Shown here piece by piece: positions 1-12,984 of a stretch of DNA of 64,000 bases; positions within the stretch are counted from its first letter, which is position 1; the number at the start of each line of letters is the position of its first letter. Source of the stretch: Delphinapterus leucas (Eukaryota > Chordata > Mammalia > Artiodactyla > Monodontidae); the NCBI RefSeq assembly GCF_002288925.2, contig NW_022098030.1, positions 9,597,885-9,661,884 of the forward strand. The letters run 5' to 3'. Both the position numbers and the translations under genes were made by a program. The notes below the pieces were generated by a model. That model worked only from the letters and a program-made list of their open reading frames with translations, was not told where the DNA came from and ran no database searches.

Positions 1-2475
1 TATCCAATATTCATGGTCCGCAGTGTTAACGTGGAGGCTGAGATCATCTATTTTTTAGGAACCCAGAGTTAAAGACTAAGGATTAAAGCAGCTTCCTAAG
101 GAGCATCTGTCCATCGTTAAGAAGCATTGAGGCCAAAAATTCAGTTCTTCACTGTTTGTTTATTTATGTTAATGATGTGATTGCTACTTATTTCAAAATA
201 AATAGAAATGTTAAGAGGCTCTTCTCCGGGGGTGGTGGGTCTTCAATCCTAGTAGTTCAGTTTAAGACCACCAATGTGGTCTTTGGAGAGGACCCTGCTT
301 TCTAAAGCACACAGTTGTAAACAGCAACTGGTTGAAGGACTAATTAGCATTAAACAGGCCCCACGAATGAACAGCAAGATGACAAGGGTCACTAAACTAA
401 AGAAGAGGTCGAGATACCCCAGTCCCACAGGACAATGCCCAAGGTACCCATGCAAATTAGGGAAGCAGACCAGGCATGTAGGGGATGAGCAGTTGGACAG
501 AAAACCTCCAATCCTCCTTTCACTTTGTCTCCTAAAAAATAAAAGGAAAAAAAAAAGAAAGGAAGAAAAGAAAACCAAATGGCCCACTTCTTCGGTGCAG
601 CAATAATTAGTAATCACTTCTGTCCAGGAGAAACAACAAATAAAAGGCAGCTAAGAACACTGCAATGGTAACTAAGAAGAATTAGAGAATACAATTAAGC
701 ATCCATGTTAAGATGGGCAGCGGTTTTCTCCCACGACATCCCAGTATTTCTACCACAAAGAGGAAATCGGTGCAGCTAACTGCCAACTTGTTGAATTTTT
801 TTTCCGTTGAAGAAAATAATAAAGAACAAACTCCACACACATCCTCTATTCAGAAGTGACAAAGAACCCCTTTTTCAAAATGTACTATGGGACTGTTGGT
901 TTTTTCATTTTCCAAGCAGTAAAAACCTTTCCTTCTTCAAATTACTGCAAGATAACTACAGAAATTTGATTTGGAAAAGTTTGAGAGAGATATTTTCAGC
1001 ATTTGGAACACTGTTAACTTTGATCTGATCATCAACCATAATCCCCTGCCCTGTTTTGATCTGTTGGGTTTTTTTTTTTTTTCTTTTAATCCTACTTTTG
1101 TTCATAGCCAACTTGGGGAAAGTTTTAGCTGTCCTGAATGAGAATAGACTCTATATCAGCCATCAAATTGCTTAAGGTCAGAAAATATTTATAACTGTAA
1201 AGGCAAAAATTTTCCAAGATAACACAAAAAGAAACAGAAGTTCAAAAAACTCAAAATAAAATGTAACGTTCATTAGTCATTCATTATTCTAGCCCTACTT
1301 TCTAAAACAGAAAGTTGTTTTTATAACAAAAACAAATGAGAGACAACCTTAAGAAACTTCTCCTCCAACTAGACAGCAACTTAAGAACAATTGTTTGCAG
1401 CCAGAAAGCCCATTAATTCTACTTACAAAAAAAAAACTTCTGATATGTTGAAAAATCAACAACAAAAAAGGAAGATGAGATAGAACATTTTTATTCGAAT
1501 ATGTAAGTACATTTCGTGTCCCATGCATTCTCTGAGAACACAGATACATTCTTATCACAAAACTGAAAAATGTTAGTTCAAATTTCTCTTGGGGAAAACA
1601 CTATTTTTTTGGTTTATATTTCTAAGATACTTTTTTAACAGTACATTTCCTAATCGTTCTCCATCATTCCATTTGACTGTGAAAGAATGTGCAAATTAAC
1701 TTTACGAACTTCCCTTACATGCTACTTATGCGTTTTATATATTCATATCACAAGATATCAGTATAATACATAGAATTTATACCATGTATTCAATAGTATC
1801 TGTATTATATGAACTTTCAATAAAAGAGGTAGGGATTGCTGTCAAAAAACAGCACTGAGTCTGATATTTTAGGGAACTTAACTCAAAGCCATCTACTCTA
1901 TATTTTTCACAAAAGGGAAAAATGAAATAAAGTTATTTCATTGCTCTTTGAAGCTAGAGAAGGCTACTTTTCTTAGATGTTAGATCAGTTAAACTCATTT
2001 GATTAATGAAAATGAGCAAGATATTCTCCTTCACTCTAAGATTATTCAAAGCAGACAAGTAAGGAGCAGTTTTGCATTAAACACTTAAAATAAAGGTTTA
2101 AAAAGCAGATACTGGCAAATGCTTATATTGTGCTTTGCTCAATTCATTAATGATCTTACAGTGGGTGTGGAAGTGCTAAAAGGGAAACAGAAAAGACGGA
2201 GAGCAGATAACTAGTCAAAATAACCTTTCCGGTAATTAAATATTTACAGATAAATGGTTCAGAAAGGAACTTACAAAACATCCATCTTTGAAGGAACAAC
2301 CCCTACTCTGGAGGAGAAATGTGATCAGTGAGACTCCACTAATGCTAGAACTACTGCATGTAACATCCTAAGAATGTGGCTATTTTGTTTCATTGCTACG
2401 CTAAGTGAAATTGCAGAAAGATCCCATCTATTGTCACACCTTCACTATTGTTGATTACAGTACAACCTATACTTG
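1..2475. other. Anonymous AT-rich non-coding stretch
   Basis: No exon, RNA gene or recognisable repeat was found. Visible low-complexity tracts are an A/G-rich run at about 540-580 and a T-run at about 1069-1082. The open frames here (up to 122 codons, minus strand 249-617) have no recognisable domain and look like chance frames. Confidence 0.5.
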
Positions 2476-2486
2476 CTAGTATATAC

Positions 2487-2694
2487 TTTTTTTTTTTTTT
2501 TGCGGTACGCGGGCCTCTCACTGTTGTGGCCTCTCCCGTTGCGGAGCACAGGCTCCGGACACGCAGGCCCAGCGGCCATGGCTCACGGGCCCAGCCGCTC
2601 CACGGCATGTGGGCTCTTCCCGGACCGGGGCACTAACCCGTGTCCCCTGCATCGGCAGGCGGACTCTCAACCACTGCGCCACCAGGGAAGCCCC
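2487..2694 (-). mobile_element. CHR-type SINE, short form
   Basis: A tRNA-Glu-derived cetacean SINE inserted on the minus strand: on the plus strand it begins with a T-run (the poly-A tail) and ends in 'ccaccagggaagcc'. It is flanked by a perfect 14-bp TSD, ctagtatatacttt, at 2476-2489 and 2697-2710. The tRNA-like head with degenerate A and B boxes lies at the 2694 end. Such elements are transcribed by RNA polymerase III and move with L1 machinery. This short form ends near 'gcccgcgtaccgc' of the longer CHR element. Confidence 0.95.
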
Positions 2695-2904
2695 TTCTAG
2701 TATATACTTTCTGAATAACAGAGATATTCATCATAAGCTCATCCTGGCAGGTTTTACAATGTACAGCTATGCCCTGAATATTAAGTTTCTCCATTATAAT
2801 AAATGTGAGTTACATCTGAAAGGCTTATCATGTGAAATATTCTTATTTGCTATCTTCTATGAGTGATTACATTAGAATAATCTATTTAATAGATCCTATT
2901 TGAT

Positions 2905-3175
2905 ATTTTACATCCCCTGCCTAAATCCTTCAGCATCTCCCCTTTGGCAAAGTTACCATAAACCCATCAGCATCTGGTTTTTGCCAACCTTTCCCACCTC
3001 GCCCCCGTCACTACCAACATAATTATGCAGCACTGCAACCATTTCCAACTTCCTTACACTTTCCACTTTGCCACGATGTCAGGATTCTTTGCCTGATAGT
3101 GCTATGTTCTCTGTCTGGAATGTCCTCAGCCACACTGCTTGCCCGGAGAGCTACTCAGCCTTGAAGTGTAAGAAT
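2905..3175 (+). repeat. L2-like LINE fragment
   Basis: The text running from 'ccctgcctaaatcc' to 'ctctgtctggaatgtcctc' follows the 3' region of mammalian L2 (the 'ttccctctgcctggaatgctcttcc' landmark). It is old and diverged, and its far end is interrupted by the SINE at 3180. The assignment is from memory of the consensus. Confidence 0.5.
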
Positions 3176-3179
3176 TCTT

Positions 3180-3387
3180 TTCTTTTTTTTTTTTTCCGGT
3201 ACGCGGGCCTCTCATTGCTGTGGCCTCTCCCGTTGCGGAGCACAGGCTCCGGACGCGCAGGCTCAGCGGCCATGGCTCACGGGCCCAGCCACTCCGCGGC
3301 ATGTGGGATCTTCCCGGACCGGAGCACGAACCCGTGTCCCCTGCGTCGGCAGGCGGACTCTCAACGACTGCACCACCAGGGAAGCCC
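3180..3387 (-). mobile_element. CHR-type SINE, short form
   Basis: Same short subfamily and orientation as the copy at 2487. A perfect 17-bp TSD, gaagtgtaagaattctt, is at 3163-3179 and 3388-3404, so the insertion is young. The tail on the plus strand is 'ttctttttttttttttcc'. It lies about 0.5 kb from the previous copy in the same orientation. Confidence 0.95.
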
Positions 3388-3404
3388 GAAGTGTAAGAAT
3401 TCTT

Positions 3405-6165
3405 AAGTGACTGACAACCACAATAAAAGGAACTCTCCAGTTTAATACTTAGCAAGCCTTATTTCAAACTTCTTCAGAAAGATGAAGCTGAAGAAGAGAG
3501 AAGACTTTGGACAGACCTAGAATGCTCAATATTTAATAACGTGCCCATCACGGCTCTCTAGGCATGGCTGAGAGATAATGAAACATTGTAAGATACCATC
3601 TCTGCTTTTAAACTATGTAAAATATCATCAGGGCAGTAAGATTCTTCTACATAAAATAATTAGTAGACACTAACAAATGTGACCAAAAAACAAGGGATGG
3701 GAATAAGAATGATGAAGATGTATATACTATTTTACAATGTATATAGTAATTTCCATATATTACCAAATCTAATCCTTGTAACTTAATGAAGGAGTGATTT
3801 TATATTATACCCAACTTACTGAAAGTAAAAATGAGTCAAAAGGTTATACAACTCTTTTTAGGATGGATCTGGGACATGATTCTAGAACACTAATATAACT
3901 CATTCTCACTTCACTTTCTCAACATGGTACAACCCCATAGAGAAAGCAGACAGAGGAAAGGGACCCTGATACGAGGGACCATTTGGAGAATGGGAAGGAT
4001 CTGGAAAGAGAGAAAATAGCTAAGCTTTTCTATTGAAAAACAATGAAAATAGTATGAACATCAACAATTTTGGAGACAGTGAAGAGAGGAATCTGCAAGA
4101 GAGAAACATTCAGCTGGGGAACCAGTACCTAAAGAGATGCAAAGCCAAGAAAAAGCGTTTGGAATGAGACAGTGTATAAGTCTGCAACTGGCAGCTTGTG
4201 GGCGAGTCAACATCAGATTTAAAGAATTTGAGAAAGACGTTTTAAATAATAGCCTCCAGTACATTTCATTGGGAAAACCTCACCAGGATTCACCATGAAT
4301 TTAACAGTTCGGCAGCTGGAGAAACTTGGACTTAAACACATAAAGGAGTGGAACTTCCTGCATCCTTTGTAAAGATGGCCACAAAACAAAAAAATAAATG
4401 CACCCTCTAAAGATTTCTTTTAGACATTACACAGTATGGAAAGAGGAACGCATTCCTAGGATATTTCACTTTGATTCCTTTGTTTCACTGCCTTATTATG
4501 TCAACAGAAATGTTTCCAACAGAACAGCTTATTTATCTTATTTTAATAACCAACCAAGTGGTATATACTGATTGCTACAAGCAGGAGAACCGTGAGCGCC
4601 TGGTTTTCTAGAAGAATCTGAGTCCGTGTTTGCTATTCTGCTGTAGTTATTAATTATGCCCCCTTTCACTCTCAAAATCTAGCTTAGACAATAAATGATA
4701 AGGTCTTTCTAGCTAGAAGATACTACAATGAACACAGCAATTTCAAGGCTGTGATGGAAGACTTCCTGTTACACAACCCTAAGGGGCACCATTCACACTA
4801 TGAATATGGCACCCCTGGAGCTGTGTCACACAAAGGAAGAGGGAACCAAGAGATCAAAGCATGCTGGCTGGTTCCTACTTTCAGACAGTTTTAGGTATAC
4901 TTTTCAAAGCTTATTTTACATGACGCACCTTTGTGCCACAGATTTTAGTATCTAAACTAAATCCCCAGCAGGAAACAAACAAAGATAAAATGTCCAGGTG
5001 ACCTGAAAACTAGGATACACCCAGAGTGGAAACAGGACGCTAGCATTCCCTGGGGACTTGTATCAACCACACCTGGTAACGCCCAGGAACCATCAGGAAG
5101 GCCTACACTGGCCCTTTCCTCTCTTTGCTCCGTGCTATGTTATGTTTAGCATATATATGTTAAAAAAAAAAATCTAAACATAAAACAGGTACTATAGGAA
5201 AGGCTAACATGAATAAGCCAAGACATTCCTAACAAACATTAGCTAATATTGATATTTATGTACATATCACTGGAAACTCAATAAAAGTTGGTTCAATTCA
5301 ATGGGATACTCTATACATACACATACTTAATTTTCTTGGTAAAACCAGAAACAGGGTTTAACACACACATACAGACAACCCATTTCCAGTTTTTTCCTAA
5401 ATTATGTTTCCTCTTAAAAGGAAAGAACACGATCCTCTCAAAAAAAAAATCTGCCAAGCCCTCAACTTGAGACTAAAGAAACTGAAAGATTATAAATGTG
5501 TCAGAGAAAAATCAATCAAGCATAAAAGCAAAACGGGCTGAGTTTTGTCTCCTTCTACTAGATATGACTTGGTACATTTACATTCCCTACCACAGTGTTA
5601 TTAAAAAAGGAAGAAATATGAGCATCATTATACATCACAGGCTTTTACTGCTACTAGAGACTAAGGCTGGCCTCAAGCAGAACATTTTTATTCTCCAGTA
5701 AAAATATTTTTCTTTTTGAGATTGCGAAAGAGTTCAGTGACCATTATTAGTTACCTAGAACTCCATGTACTTCATGAGACCTAAAATCAGCTATAATCAC
5801 AGCTCAAGTTCTCTCTTAAGTTTCCCTTCATTTGCACCTCTCACAAGGTTTACTCTTCTAGGCCCTCACCCGTGGCTCCTGAGTATGGGAATCCTGTTTC
5901 TAACTATCCGATTCAGGCCCTAAAAAATAGGCAGTCCCGCTTTAATTTTTTTCCTTATGGTTAAATTAATATTTTCATTAGTAGCAAAATCAACCCTAAA
6001 ATAAAATCCTATTTATTAATGGCATTTTGGGGTCAATCTTACCAATCGCAATAGTCACAGTTTATTTGGAAGTTGAATGGAAATCAAGTAGAGGGTTTGT
6101 GGCAGAAGCACCATGCTGTTACTGATATATTTCCCCTTAATGCTTTACAACAGAACACCCGGTTT
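3405..6165. other. Anonymous non-coding stretch
   Basis: No gene is recognised. A weak MIR-like minus-strand similarity runs through about 3730-3890 (small-number landmarks only). An A-run lies at 5161-5172. The open frames are short and featureless. Confidence 0.45.
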
Positions 6166-6503
6166 GGGCCAAGGACATGAAGACTCAAAGACTATTTCTC
6201 AACCTCCCTGGTAGCTAGCTGTGCCCATGTGATCAATTTCTAGCAAAGGGGACCCAGTAGAATGGATAAGGACAATTTCCAGGTCCTGCCTTTGGAGGAA
6301 AAGTGGTGCCACCCACTTCCTCGTCCCCAGTACTGCCTTGAGTGGAGACACAGTGCTAGAGGGCATGGCAGCCATCTAAGAAATGAGATAAAAGCCCAGT
6401 CTTGAGGATGGAAGGAGTTCTATCAGTCTTCGATAGGAATTTTTATGTGAGAGCAAAATAAACTTCTATCACCCTGAGGTCACTGTTACTTCGGCTTATT
6501 TTA
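6166..6503 (+). repeat. Ancient LTR-like remnant (MaLR type, tentative)
   Basis: The segment ends with 'gtgagagcaaaataaacttctatc...cactgttac', resembling the 3' part of old mammalian MaLR-type LTRs (a polyadenylation-signal-like aataaa followed by a cactgtta tail). The region at about 40160-40380 shows the same kind of ending. Family assignment is uncertain. Only a degraded non-coding remnant is present. Confidence 0.35.
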
Positions 6504-6516
6504 AAAATAGCAGCTT

Positions 6517-6850
6517 TGGGACTTCCCTGGTGGCGCAGTGGCTAAGAATCCACCTGCCAATGCAGGAGACATGGGTTCGATCCCTGGTCAGGGAAGACCC
6601 CACATGCTGCGGAGCAACTAAGCCCATGCGCCACAACTACTGAGCCCGCATGCCTAGAGCCCGTGCTCCGCAACAAGAGAAGCCACCGTAATGAGAAGCC
6701 CGCGCACCGCAATGAAGAGTAGTCCCCGCTCGCCACAACTAGAGAAAGCCTGCGCACAGCGGTGAAAACCCAATGCAGCCAAAAATAAATAAATAAATAA
6801 ATGTATAAAAAATAAATAAATTGATCTTTTAAAAAATAAATAAATAAAAT
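6517..6850 (+). mobile_element. CHR-type SINE, long form
   Basis: A full-length cetacean SINE. It has a tRNA-related head (about 6518-6600) with a good B-box-like 'ggttcgatccc', the repeated 'ccacaactactgagccc' middle, the '...gcagccaaaaataaataaat' 3' end and a degenerate AAAT tail with extra A/T-rich repeats to 6850. A TSD of aaaatagcagctt (6504-6516) versus aaaatagcacctt (6851-6863) has one mismatch, suggesting an older insertion than the short-form copies. Confidence 0.93.
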
Positions 6851-6863
6851 AAAATAGCACCTT

Positions 6864-9800
6864 CAATCTATAAACTGATGACTATATCAACTGTTCTCTT
6901 CATGTCTCTTCATTTCTAGGTAAAATAATAGAGGAAAAAGGTAAAGATATCCTGGATGAAAGAAATATTCTTCCTAACCATTGGCAGGGCAATACCAATT
7001 CTAAAAAAATGCGATTCTCATACTTAAAAAATACATTTACATATAACAGCACAACAAGGGATTACTCTTCATTCTGACACAGAAACATCTTCCCTAAAAT
7101 TCTCATCTCTGAAATTGCCTGGGAAAAAGAAAAGGTAACATCTACTTTAAGAAAATGGAAAAAGAAAAGAAAAGGTCTCCAGGGGCCACTTCAGGGCTCA
7201 AGCATTAATGTTCTGGCTAAAGAAATAACCCTTCTCATTTTGCTGTGGATAAATTACATGCTAGAAAAGTTTTCTTTCGTCCTCCGCACATCAACCACTA
7301 CCTAGGAAACTCCAACAGTCCAAACAATATTCATTATTTATCACAAATCAACAGATATTTTATCACAAACTGCAATACAATCAAAAGAACGTTAGGTCGA
7401 GCAGTAACAGATCACTGCCAAGCTTTGGACTGTATATAATTTGAAACAAGACTCTAAAACTGCCAAAAAGACACAGAAGCTGGTAGTCCCTGGTGACAAC
7501 CAATATAACTAACTCGGGAATAACTGTGGGGAGAAGCGTGTGGGAGAGAGTCTAGAAACAACCAAGCAACATATAACATTTTCACTTGGGCTCAATTTTT
7601 GCATCAAAAAAAAACACGTGGCATATAAATGATATGAAGAAAAACTATAATCTACACATACATCAAAATACCAAACTACATTTAAAACTAAACAAGACAA
7701 AAAACCACCTTCTTTCAAACCTATGTCAATAAAGAAATACAAGGACAATTTTCTAAAGTAATCAGTAATTACCCTGCCTCTTTGTTTCACACCTAGGAAA
7801 GAAATATCCTCACCTAGCCCAGCATCACTTTCAACAGCTGAATAATTCAACAGATGGTTAATGAAAACAAAGACCCAGCAGAGAATTTGAATACTTATAA
7901 AATTCCACAATTTCTTGGGGAATTAGCATTATTTGGCTTAGCTTTTGATTCCAGGAGAAAAAGAATTCAATTTATTTGAGGGTAGGGAGGGTGGGGACAG
8001 GAAATACTCTAAATTAATTATTCACTGTTCACCTTAACAGAAGTCAAAATTTTCTACCTCCTGCAATGATGTAAACTACTTCCTATGTCTACCATCACTA
8101 GACAGCAGAGCCATCAGTAGAACGTTCTGCAATAATGGAAATGTTCTGCACTGTATAAGCCACTAGTCAAGAGAATTTAAGGAGCTCTGGAAATGTGGCT
8201 AGTGCAATAAGGACTGAATTCCTTATTTCTTGAATTAATTGGAACATTCGGCCAGTGGCTACCGTATTGGAAACACAAGTCCAGATGGAGTTCCATTTCC
8301 ACCATCTTTCAAGTCTCCACTCAAACACTATCTCCTCTACGAAATATTTCCAGATCCTGCAGCATAGAAGTTAGCCCTCTTTCCTCTGGTATGCCACAGC
8401 AATTTAAATATACAGAGAGAAGCTGCATGGGTTAGGTCAGCAAATAAGGCAAACATTTAGTTTCATCAAAATGACTAAGAATCCCATACAAAGAAGACCA
8501 GTAATTCCTAAGCCAGTTTTTCTCCCAAGTTGGAAACACATTCCCAATTGTTCAACACCATTCCTGATTTGTTAACCACCAAATGCAGTAGCAGATTTAC
8601 ATTTAAGGGCCGCAATGTAAGAACAATCCACATTTAGATATCCAATTGACAGCAGCAGAGGGAGAGACACAATGCGAATGAAACTAACGTGAGAATCACA
8701 GGTATTCTGGTGCAAACGTGAATGCAGTACAGAGGAACCCATGCAACAGCATCTCTTCCTCTTTCCTTATCTACTGCTACTCCCCTTTTTAAGCTTACCT
8801 ACCTTTCTTCCTTAACTACCTACTTCCCTTCCAGCCTCCCTCTCTCTATTCTGCAACCATTCTAGATGTTTGAATTCATGCAAATTAAATGCAGGTAATG
8901 CAGTTCCACTAAAATAGTGCTTATCACTTTCTATTGTTCATTATTTATAACCTCTCTGTCCTACTCAATTATTTATCTTTGTCTTACCCATGTCAATATA
9001 ATTTGTATTGTTGTCAAATGCAAAAGTATTGCATTTAAGCCAAACCATTATTTGTTCTTATTTATAATGAAATTAAGGACTGGTTTGAAAGCAAGGGTAC
9101 TGAACTCCTAAGCCTTCAGTGCCCAAGCAGGTTTAAGAAAAGAAGAAAGGTGCTCTGTCTAACATGTGACAGTCACTACCAGTCCTGCTGGTGATGCCAC
9201 GTGGTGATGTGAGGTCAGGCTTGCCAGCTCTTTCAAGTTTGCAAGGGAAGCCGGAAACTCAAGTGTTTATTTAAAACCAAATTTATAAATGTTTAACTTA
9301 TTCAATTAAAAGGGGAAAAAACAAAATAAAATAAAATAAAACAAAAAAAATGTTTGAATGTATCAAACAAATATCCTCTGGCAAGATCCTGCCATGGATT
9401 TCTGATCTCTGCCCTACGGGATAAGCTCTAGGCAAATTCACTTTCTTGCATTCAACAGACGCTTTACTGAGCACCCAGCCAGGAATACTTTGGTGAACAG
9501 GACAATTTAGGTTTTGATAGAGCAGAGAAATAATAAACAAGACAACAAATTAATAAGGCAATTTTAGATAACCATAAAGGTTCCACCTAAAGTAGGGCAG
9601 AGTGATGGGCCCATTTAGATTAAGTGCTTAGGGCAAATCAATCTCCCCCTTGGCCTTTCCTGAACAAATGAAAAAATTATCTCAAGGGAAGGCTCAGGGG
9701 TAGCTATTCTAAAGGTCAGTGGTTGTGTTTATTTACCTTGCTTTGAGGAATAACATATCCTCTTTTGTAGGCTATACTCTATGGAGGAAAGTTATTGAAC

Positions 9801-10850
9801 CCTCAAACAGACAGAAAAATCTTGCTGAACTAAAACAGAGCACTCAGTTCTTCCAACATCCTGTAACAGAGTGAAACATAATAGGTATCTGAAAATCTGA
9901 AACCCTAAATCTTTCAGATACCCTTATAAACAATGGACCAAGAGCTACTAGAAGCAAATCAACTCATCAAATGCATACCTTGAAGAAATTTAACTGCCCA
10001 ACCATTTACTGCAGTCATAATGTATTAAATGGGATACTAAATTTCACAGACTGGAAGGTTTATTATTTCCCAGCAAACTGAAGTAAAAGTCACAACCTGG
10101 CTTGCAGTTATGCATTTTATAAAGGGTACGATAATAAATTACTCAAAGATACTTAAATGCGAATGGAATTCACATCCACACACAAAATTAAACTCTAGTA
10201 GTAGAATTTTATACTTGGGGTAACATAGATAATTTTCAATAAAAAGTCAGAATACAGGCATCTTGGTTCTTCAGATTTTGGAAGGACTGCGTTAAAAGAA
10301 AACAAAACTTAGCCCGTGAAAAATAAATATTCTTACATCACTTCTCACTTTTACCCTCCAGAAATATCTAGGGAAGACAATGGCTTGAACATATATAACT
10401 TCTAGGTCATCATAATAATTGTTCAGTAGTTGCTCTTAGCTACTTAACAGCTACATCTCGCTGCTACTGGAGTAACACTGCCAGACTCTCGTGGCCCCTC
10501 AACTGGTCCTCCTTAGAGAAATGGAGAGACTTGATGGATGGGTGAACTGTGGATGGAGCTGGGCATGGGTGGGTCAGTCCTTCCTTGGTCTGCTTTGGGA
10601 TCTACTTGCCTGCAGAGATTGTATATTTTGGTATGTTCTCTAGGCCACCCAGCAGCCGGGCAGAATAGGTCTCAGATTGCCCATGTTGCTTGTGGCTGGG
10701 TGTGGAAGCCTTGTTAAGGAAAAAGTATTAGTCCTTCAGATTGTCACAGTCTATGCCGCATTCAAAGAGCTTTATCGGTAATTAAGCAGAGTGTGATCCC
10801 CACCTGATTCCCATACTCTCTCTCGATTGGTTCTGATCTAGACAAAAACA
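6864..10850. other. Anonymous non-coding stretch with a weak L2 trace
   Basis: No exon is recognised. About 8280-8400 ('caagtctccactcaaacactatctcctctacgaa...') resembles the 3' part of L2. An AAAAT-type simple repeat runs at about 9311-9350. The 133-codon minus-strand frame at 7509-7910 has no recognisable domain. Confidence 0.4.
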
Positions 10851-10861
10851 AAAAACTTTAG

Positions 10862-11025
10862 TGACCACCTAGAGGCGTGGGATAGGGAGGGTGGGAGGGA
10901 GGGAGACACAAGAGGGAAGAGATATGGGGATATATGTATACGTATAGCTGATTCACTTTGTTATAAAGCAGAAACTAACACAACATTGTAAAGCAATTAT
11001 ACTCCAATAAAGATGTTAAAAAAAA
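10862..11025 (+). mobile_element. 5'-truncated L1 3' end
   Basis: The last ~165 bp of the same L1 lineage as the element at 31815, from 'tgaccacctagagg' through the G-rich tract and 'actccaataaagatgtt' to a poly-A. The TSD aaaaactttag is at 10851-10861 and 11026-11036 (the second copy continues out of the A-tail). It is extremely 5'-truncated and non-coding. The AATAAA signal lies just before the tail. Confidence 0.92.
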
Positions 11026-11036
11026 AAAAACTTTAG

Positions 11037-12618
11037 GCTCTCAGAACCTCAACCATAATGACCAATAAATATACCACTGTAGAAAATCCTGCATCCACAC
11101 TATAAATTAAGGAAGCACCCCTATCAAGATGCCAGAAACTTTCAGAATTTCTTCTGGAAATATCGCATAAGGAACCTAATTAAAAAGACATTAAAGACCT
11201 AAAAAACTGGCCACACCACCAGAAAACCACCCAGTACTGTAGGAAGTACACAAAGCAGGTTTTGCAGAATTCCACTGATGCATCTTAAGTTGCAGAGTTG
11301 GGAGCTGGAAGTGTGGACAGGCCCTGGCAGATGGGGCACACACTCTTCAGTGTAACGCAGAGCAGCTGTGCTGGGAGGCCCACTGTTCACACAGCCAAAC
11401 AAGTGTCCTAGGGTCTTTCCTTCTATAAAGAGCTGAAGTACCAGAAAGGCGGTTAGACACAGCCATAGTTTAAACCTGGCTCTGAGGTCAAAGCAAAAAC
11501 ACAGATACTAAGTGTGTATTCGGACACTATAGACACAGCAAACAGCAGAGGGAAAGAAGGAGACACAGCATTCCCCTGCTGGAGTACGTAGAGCTCCACC
11601 TTCCTCTCTGCTTCTCCTTTAACTTCTAAAACCTTCATCCTATAGTGTTGATTTTTATCCCCTCACTCCCCAGCACAAGTTCTCAGAGAAGGAGCCTCAT
11701 GGAAATCCTACAGGACGGGACAGTGAGGTAAACTATGGTTCTGAACAGACCTCTCCATTTGCAAAGACAATGTAGCAGGAAAAATATATATACAAAGTAA
11801 CTTTAAAACATAAAGAAAAACTTATTTCTGAAACAGAATTACTTCAGGTAACAAATTCTTAAACTCACCTTTGTATTTTCAATACCACCTGAGAAAACAT
11901 GGTCTCTATCAACCAGATCTGAGAGTCTAGAATGAGAGTTTATATAGGACTGGCTGGGAAAGCAGCAGGATTTAAAGGTGGTTGGGTTTCTTTAGGAAGT
12001 AGTTTATTGAAACTGAAAATTCAATTCCAGAATTTAAATCCTCACAGGATGAAATAAACAGAATCAATCAGTGAAAACAAACTTCCTCCATCCCAAGGAA
12101 AAGAGAAAGAAAAATCAGATGAAGAAGAAGGGAAAGCTGGGTAGGGCACAGAAAGAACGGAAACCAACCTACCGGTAACCTTGGAGGGACAGACCAAGGA
12201 AAAGGAAGAAAATATCAAACATTTGGGAGGAAGAAACTTTCAGAGGCTGATACAAAGCTGAGGACTCAGGACAAGGTAATGACTGACACCAGCAAAATTA
12301 ATGAAAACTAACCAAGGTCTAGCTATATCCTAGTTCATCTTTGAGGTGTAAGAATTAAAAAAAGAATCCTAAAAGCATCAAGACAGAAAAATGTTTAAAC
12401 TACAAATAGACTGGCTTCAAACTTTCCCAGAAGCCAAGGAAGCAACACTGTATGTAACTCAAGATTAGCATACACAGGTTGTTCATTTGTGATGAGAAAA
12501 AAAAAAAAAAGTGACAGATATGCAAAGGCCCTTATATATTTGTATACAAAGGTGGTATTTATACACATACAGAGTCAAGAGAGAGATGAAAAAATAGCTA
12601 TTGTAAATGTGGTCATGA
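11037..12618. other. Anonymous non-coding stretch
   Basis: No exon or repeat family is recognised. Short A-runs occur, including one at about 12495-12509. The small open frames have no domain signature. Confidence 0.4.
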
Positions 12619-12629
12619 AAGAGAGTGCA

Positions 12630-12980
12630 GGGCTTCCCTGGTGGCACAGTGGCTGAGAATCCACCTGCCAATGCAGGGGACACAGGTTTGATCCCTGGTC
12701 TGGGAAGATCCCACATGCCACAGAGCAACTAAGCCCTGTGCGCTACAACTACTGAGTCTGTGCTCTAGAGCCCGCGAGCCACAACTACTGAGCCTGTGTG
12801 CTGCAACTACTGAAGCCCATGTGCCTAGAGCCCGTGCTCTGCAACGAGAAGCCTCCACAATAAGAAGCCCGTGCACTGCAATGAAGAGTAGCCCCCACTC
12901 GCGGCAACTAGAGAAAGCCCGTGCACAGCAACGAAGACCCAACGCAGCCAAAAATAAATAAAATAAATAATTTTTTTAAA
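12630..12980 (+). mobile_element. CHR-type SINE, long form
   Basis: A full-length long form: head from 'gggcttccctggtggcacag', three 'caactactga' blocks in the middle, 'gacccaacgcagcc' and an AAAT tail that runs into T and A tracts. The flanks (gagagtgca before, gggaatgca after) suggest a decayed TSD. Many CpG-to-TpG/CpA changes are visible compared with the short-form copies, so it is probably older. Confidence 0.9.
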
Positions 12981-12984
12981 AAAA

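Noticed and set aside
249..617. 122-codon minus-strand hydrophobic frame
   Set aside because: Phe/Leu-rich from an A/G tract on the other strand; a 110-codon frame lies antisense; no family recognised.
6540..6600. tRNA-like sequence with a good B box
   Set aside because: It is the head of a CHR SINE, not a tRNA gene; no cloverleaf with an intact acceptor stem.
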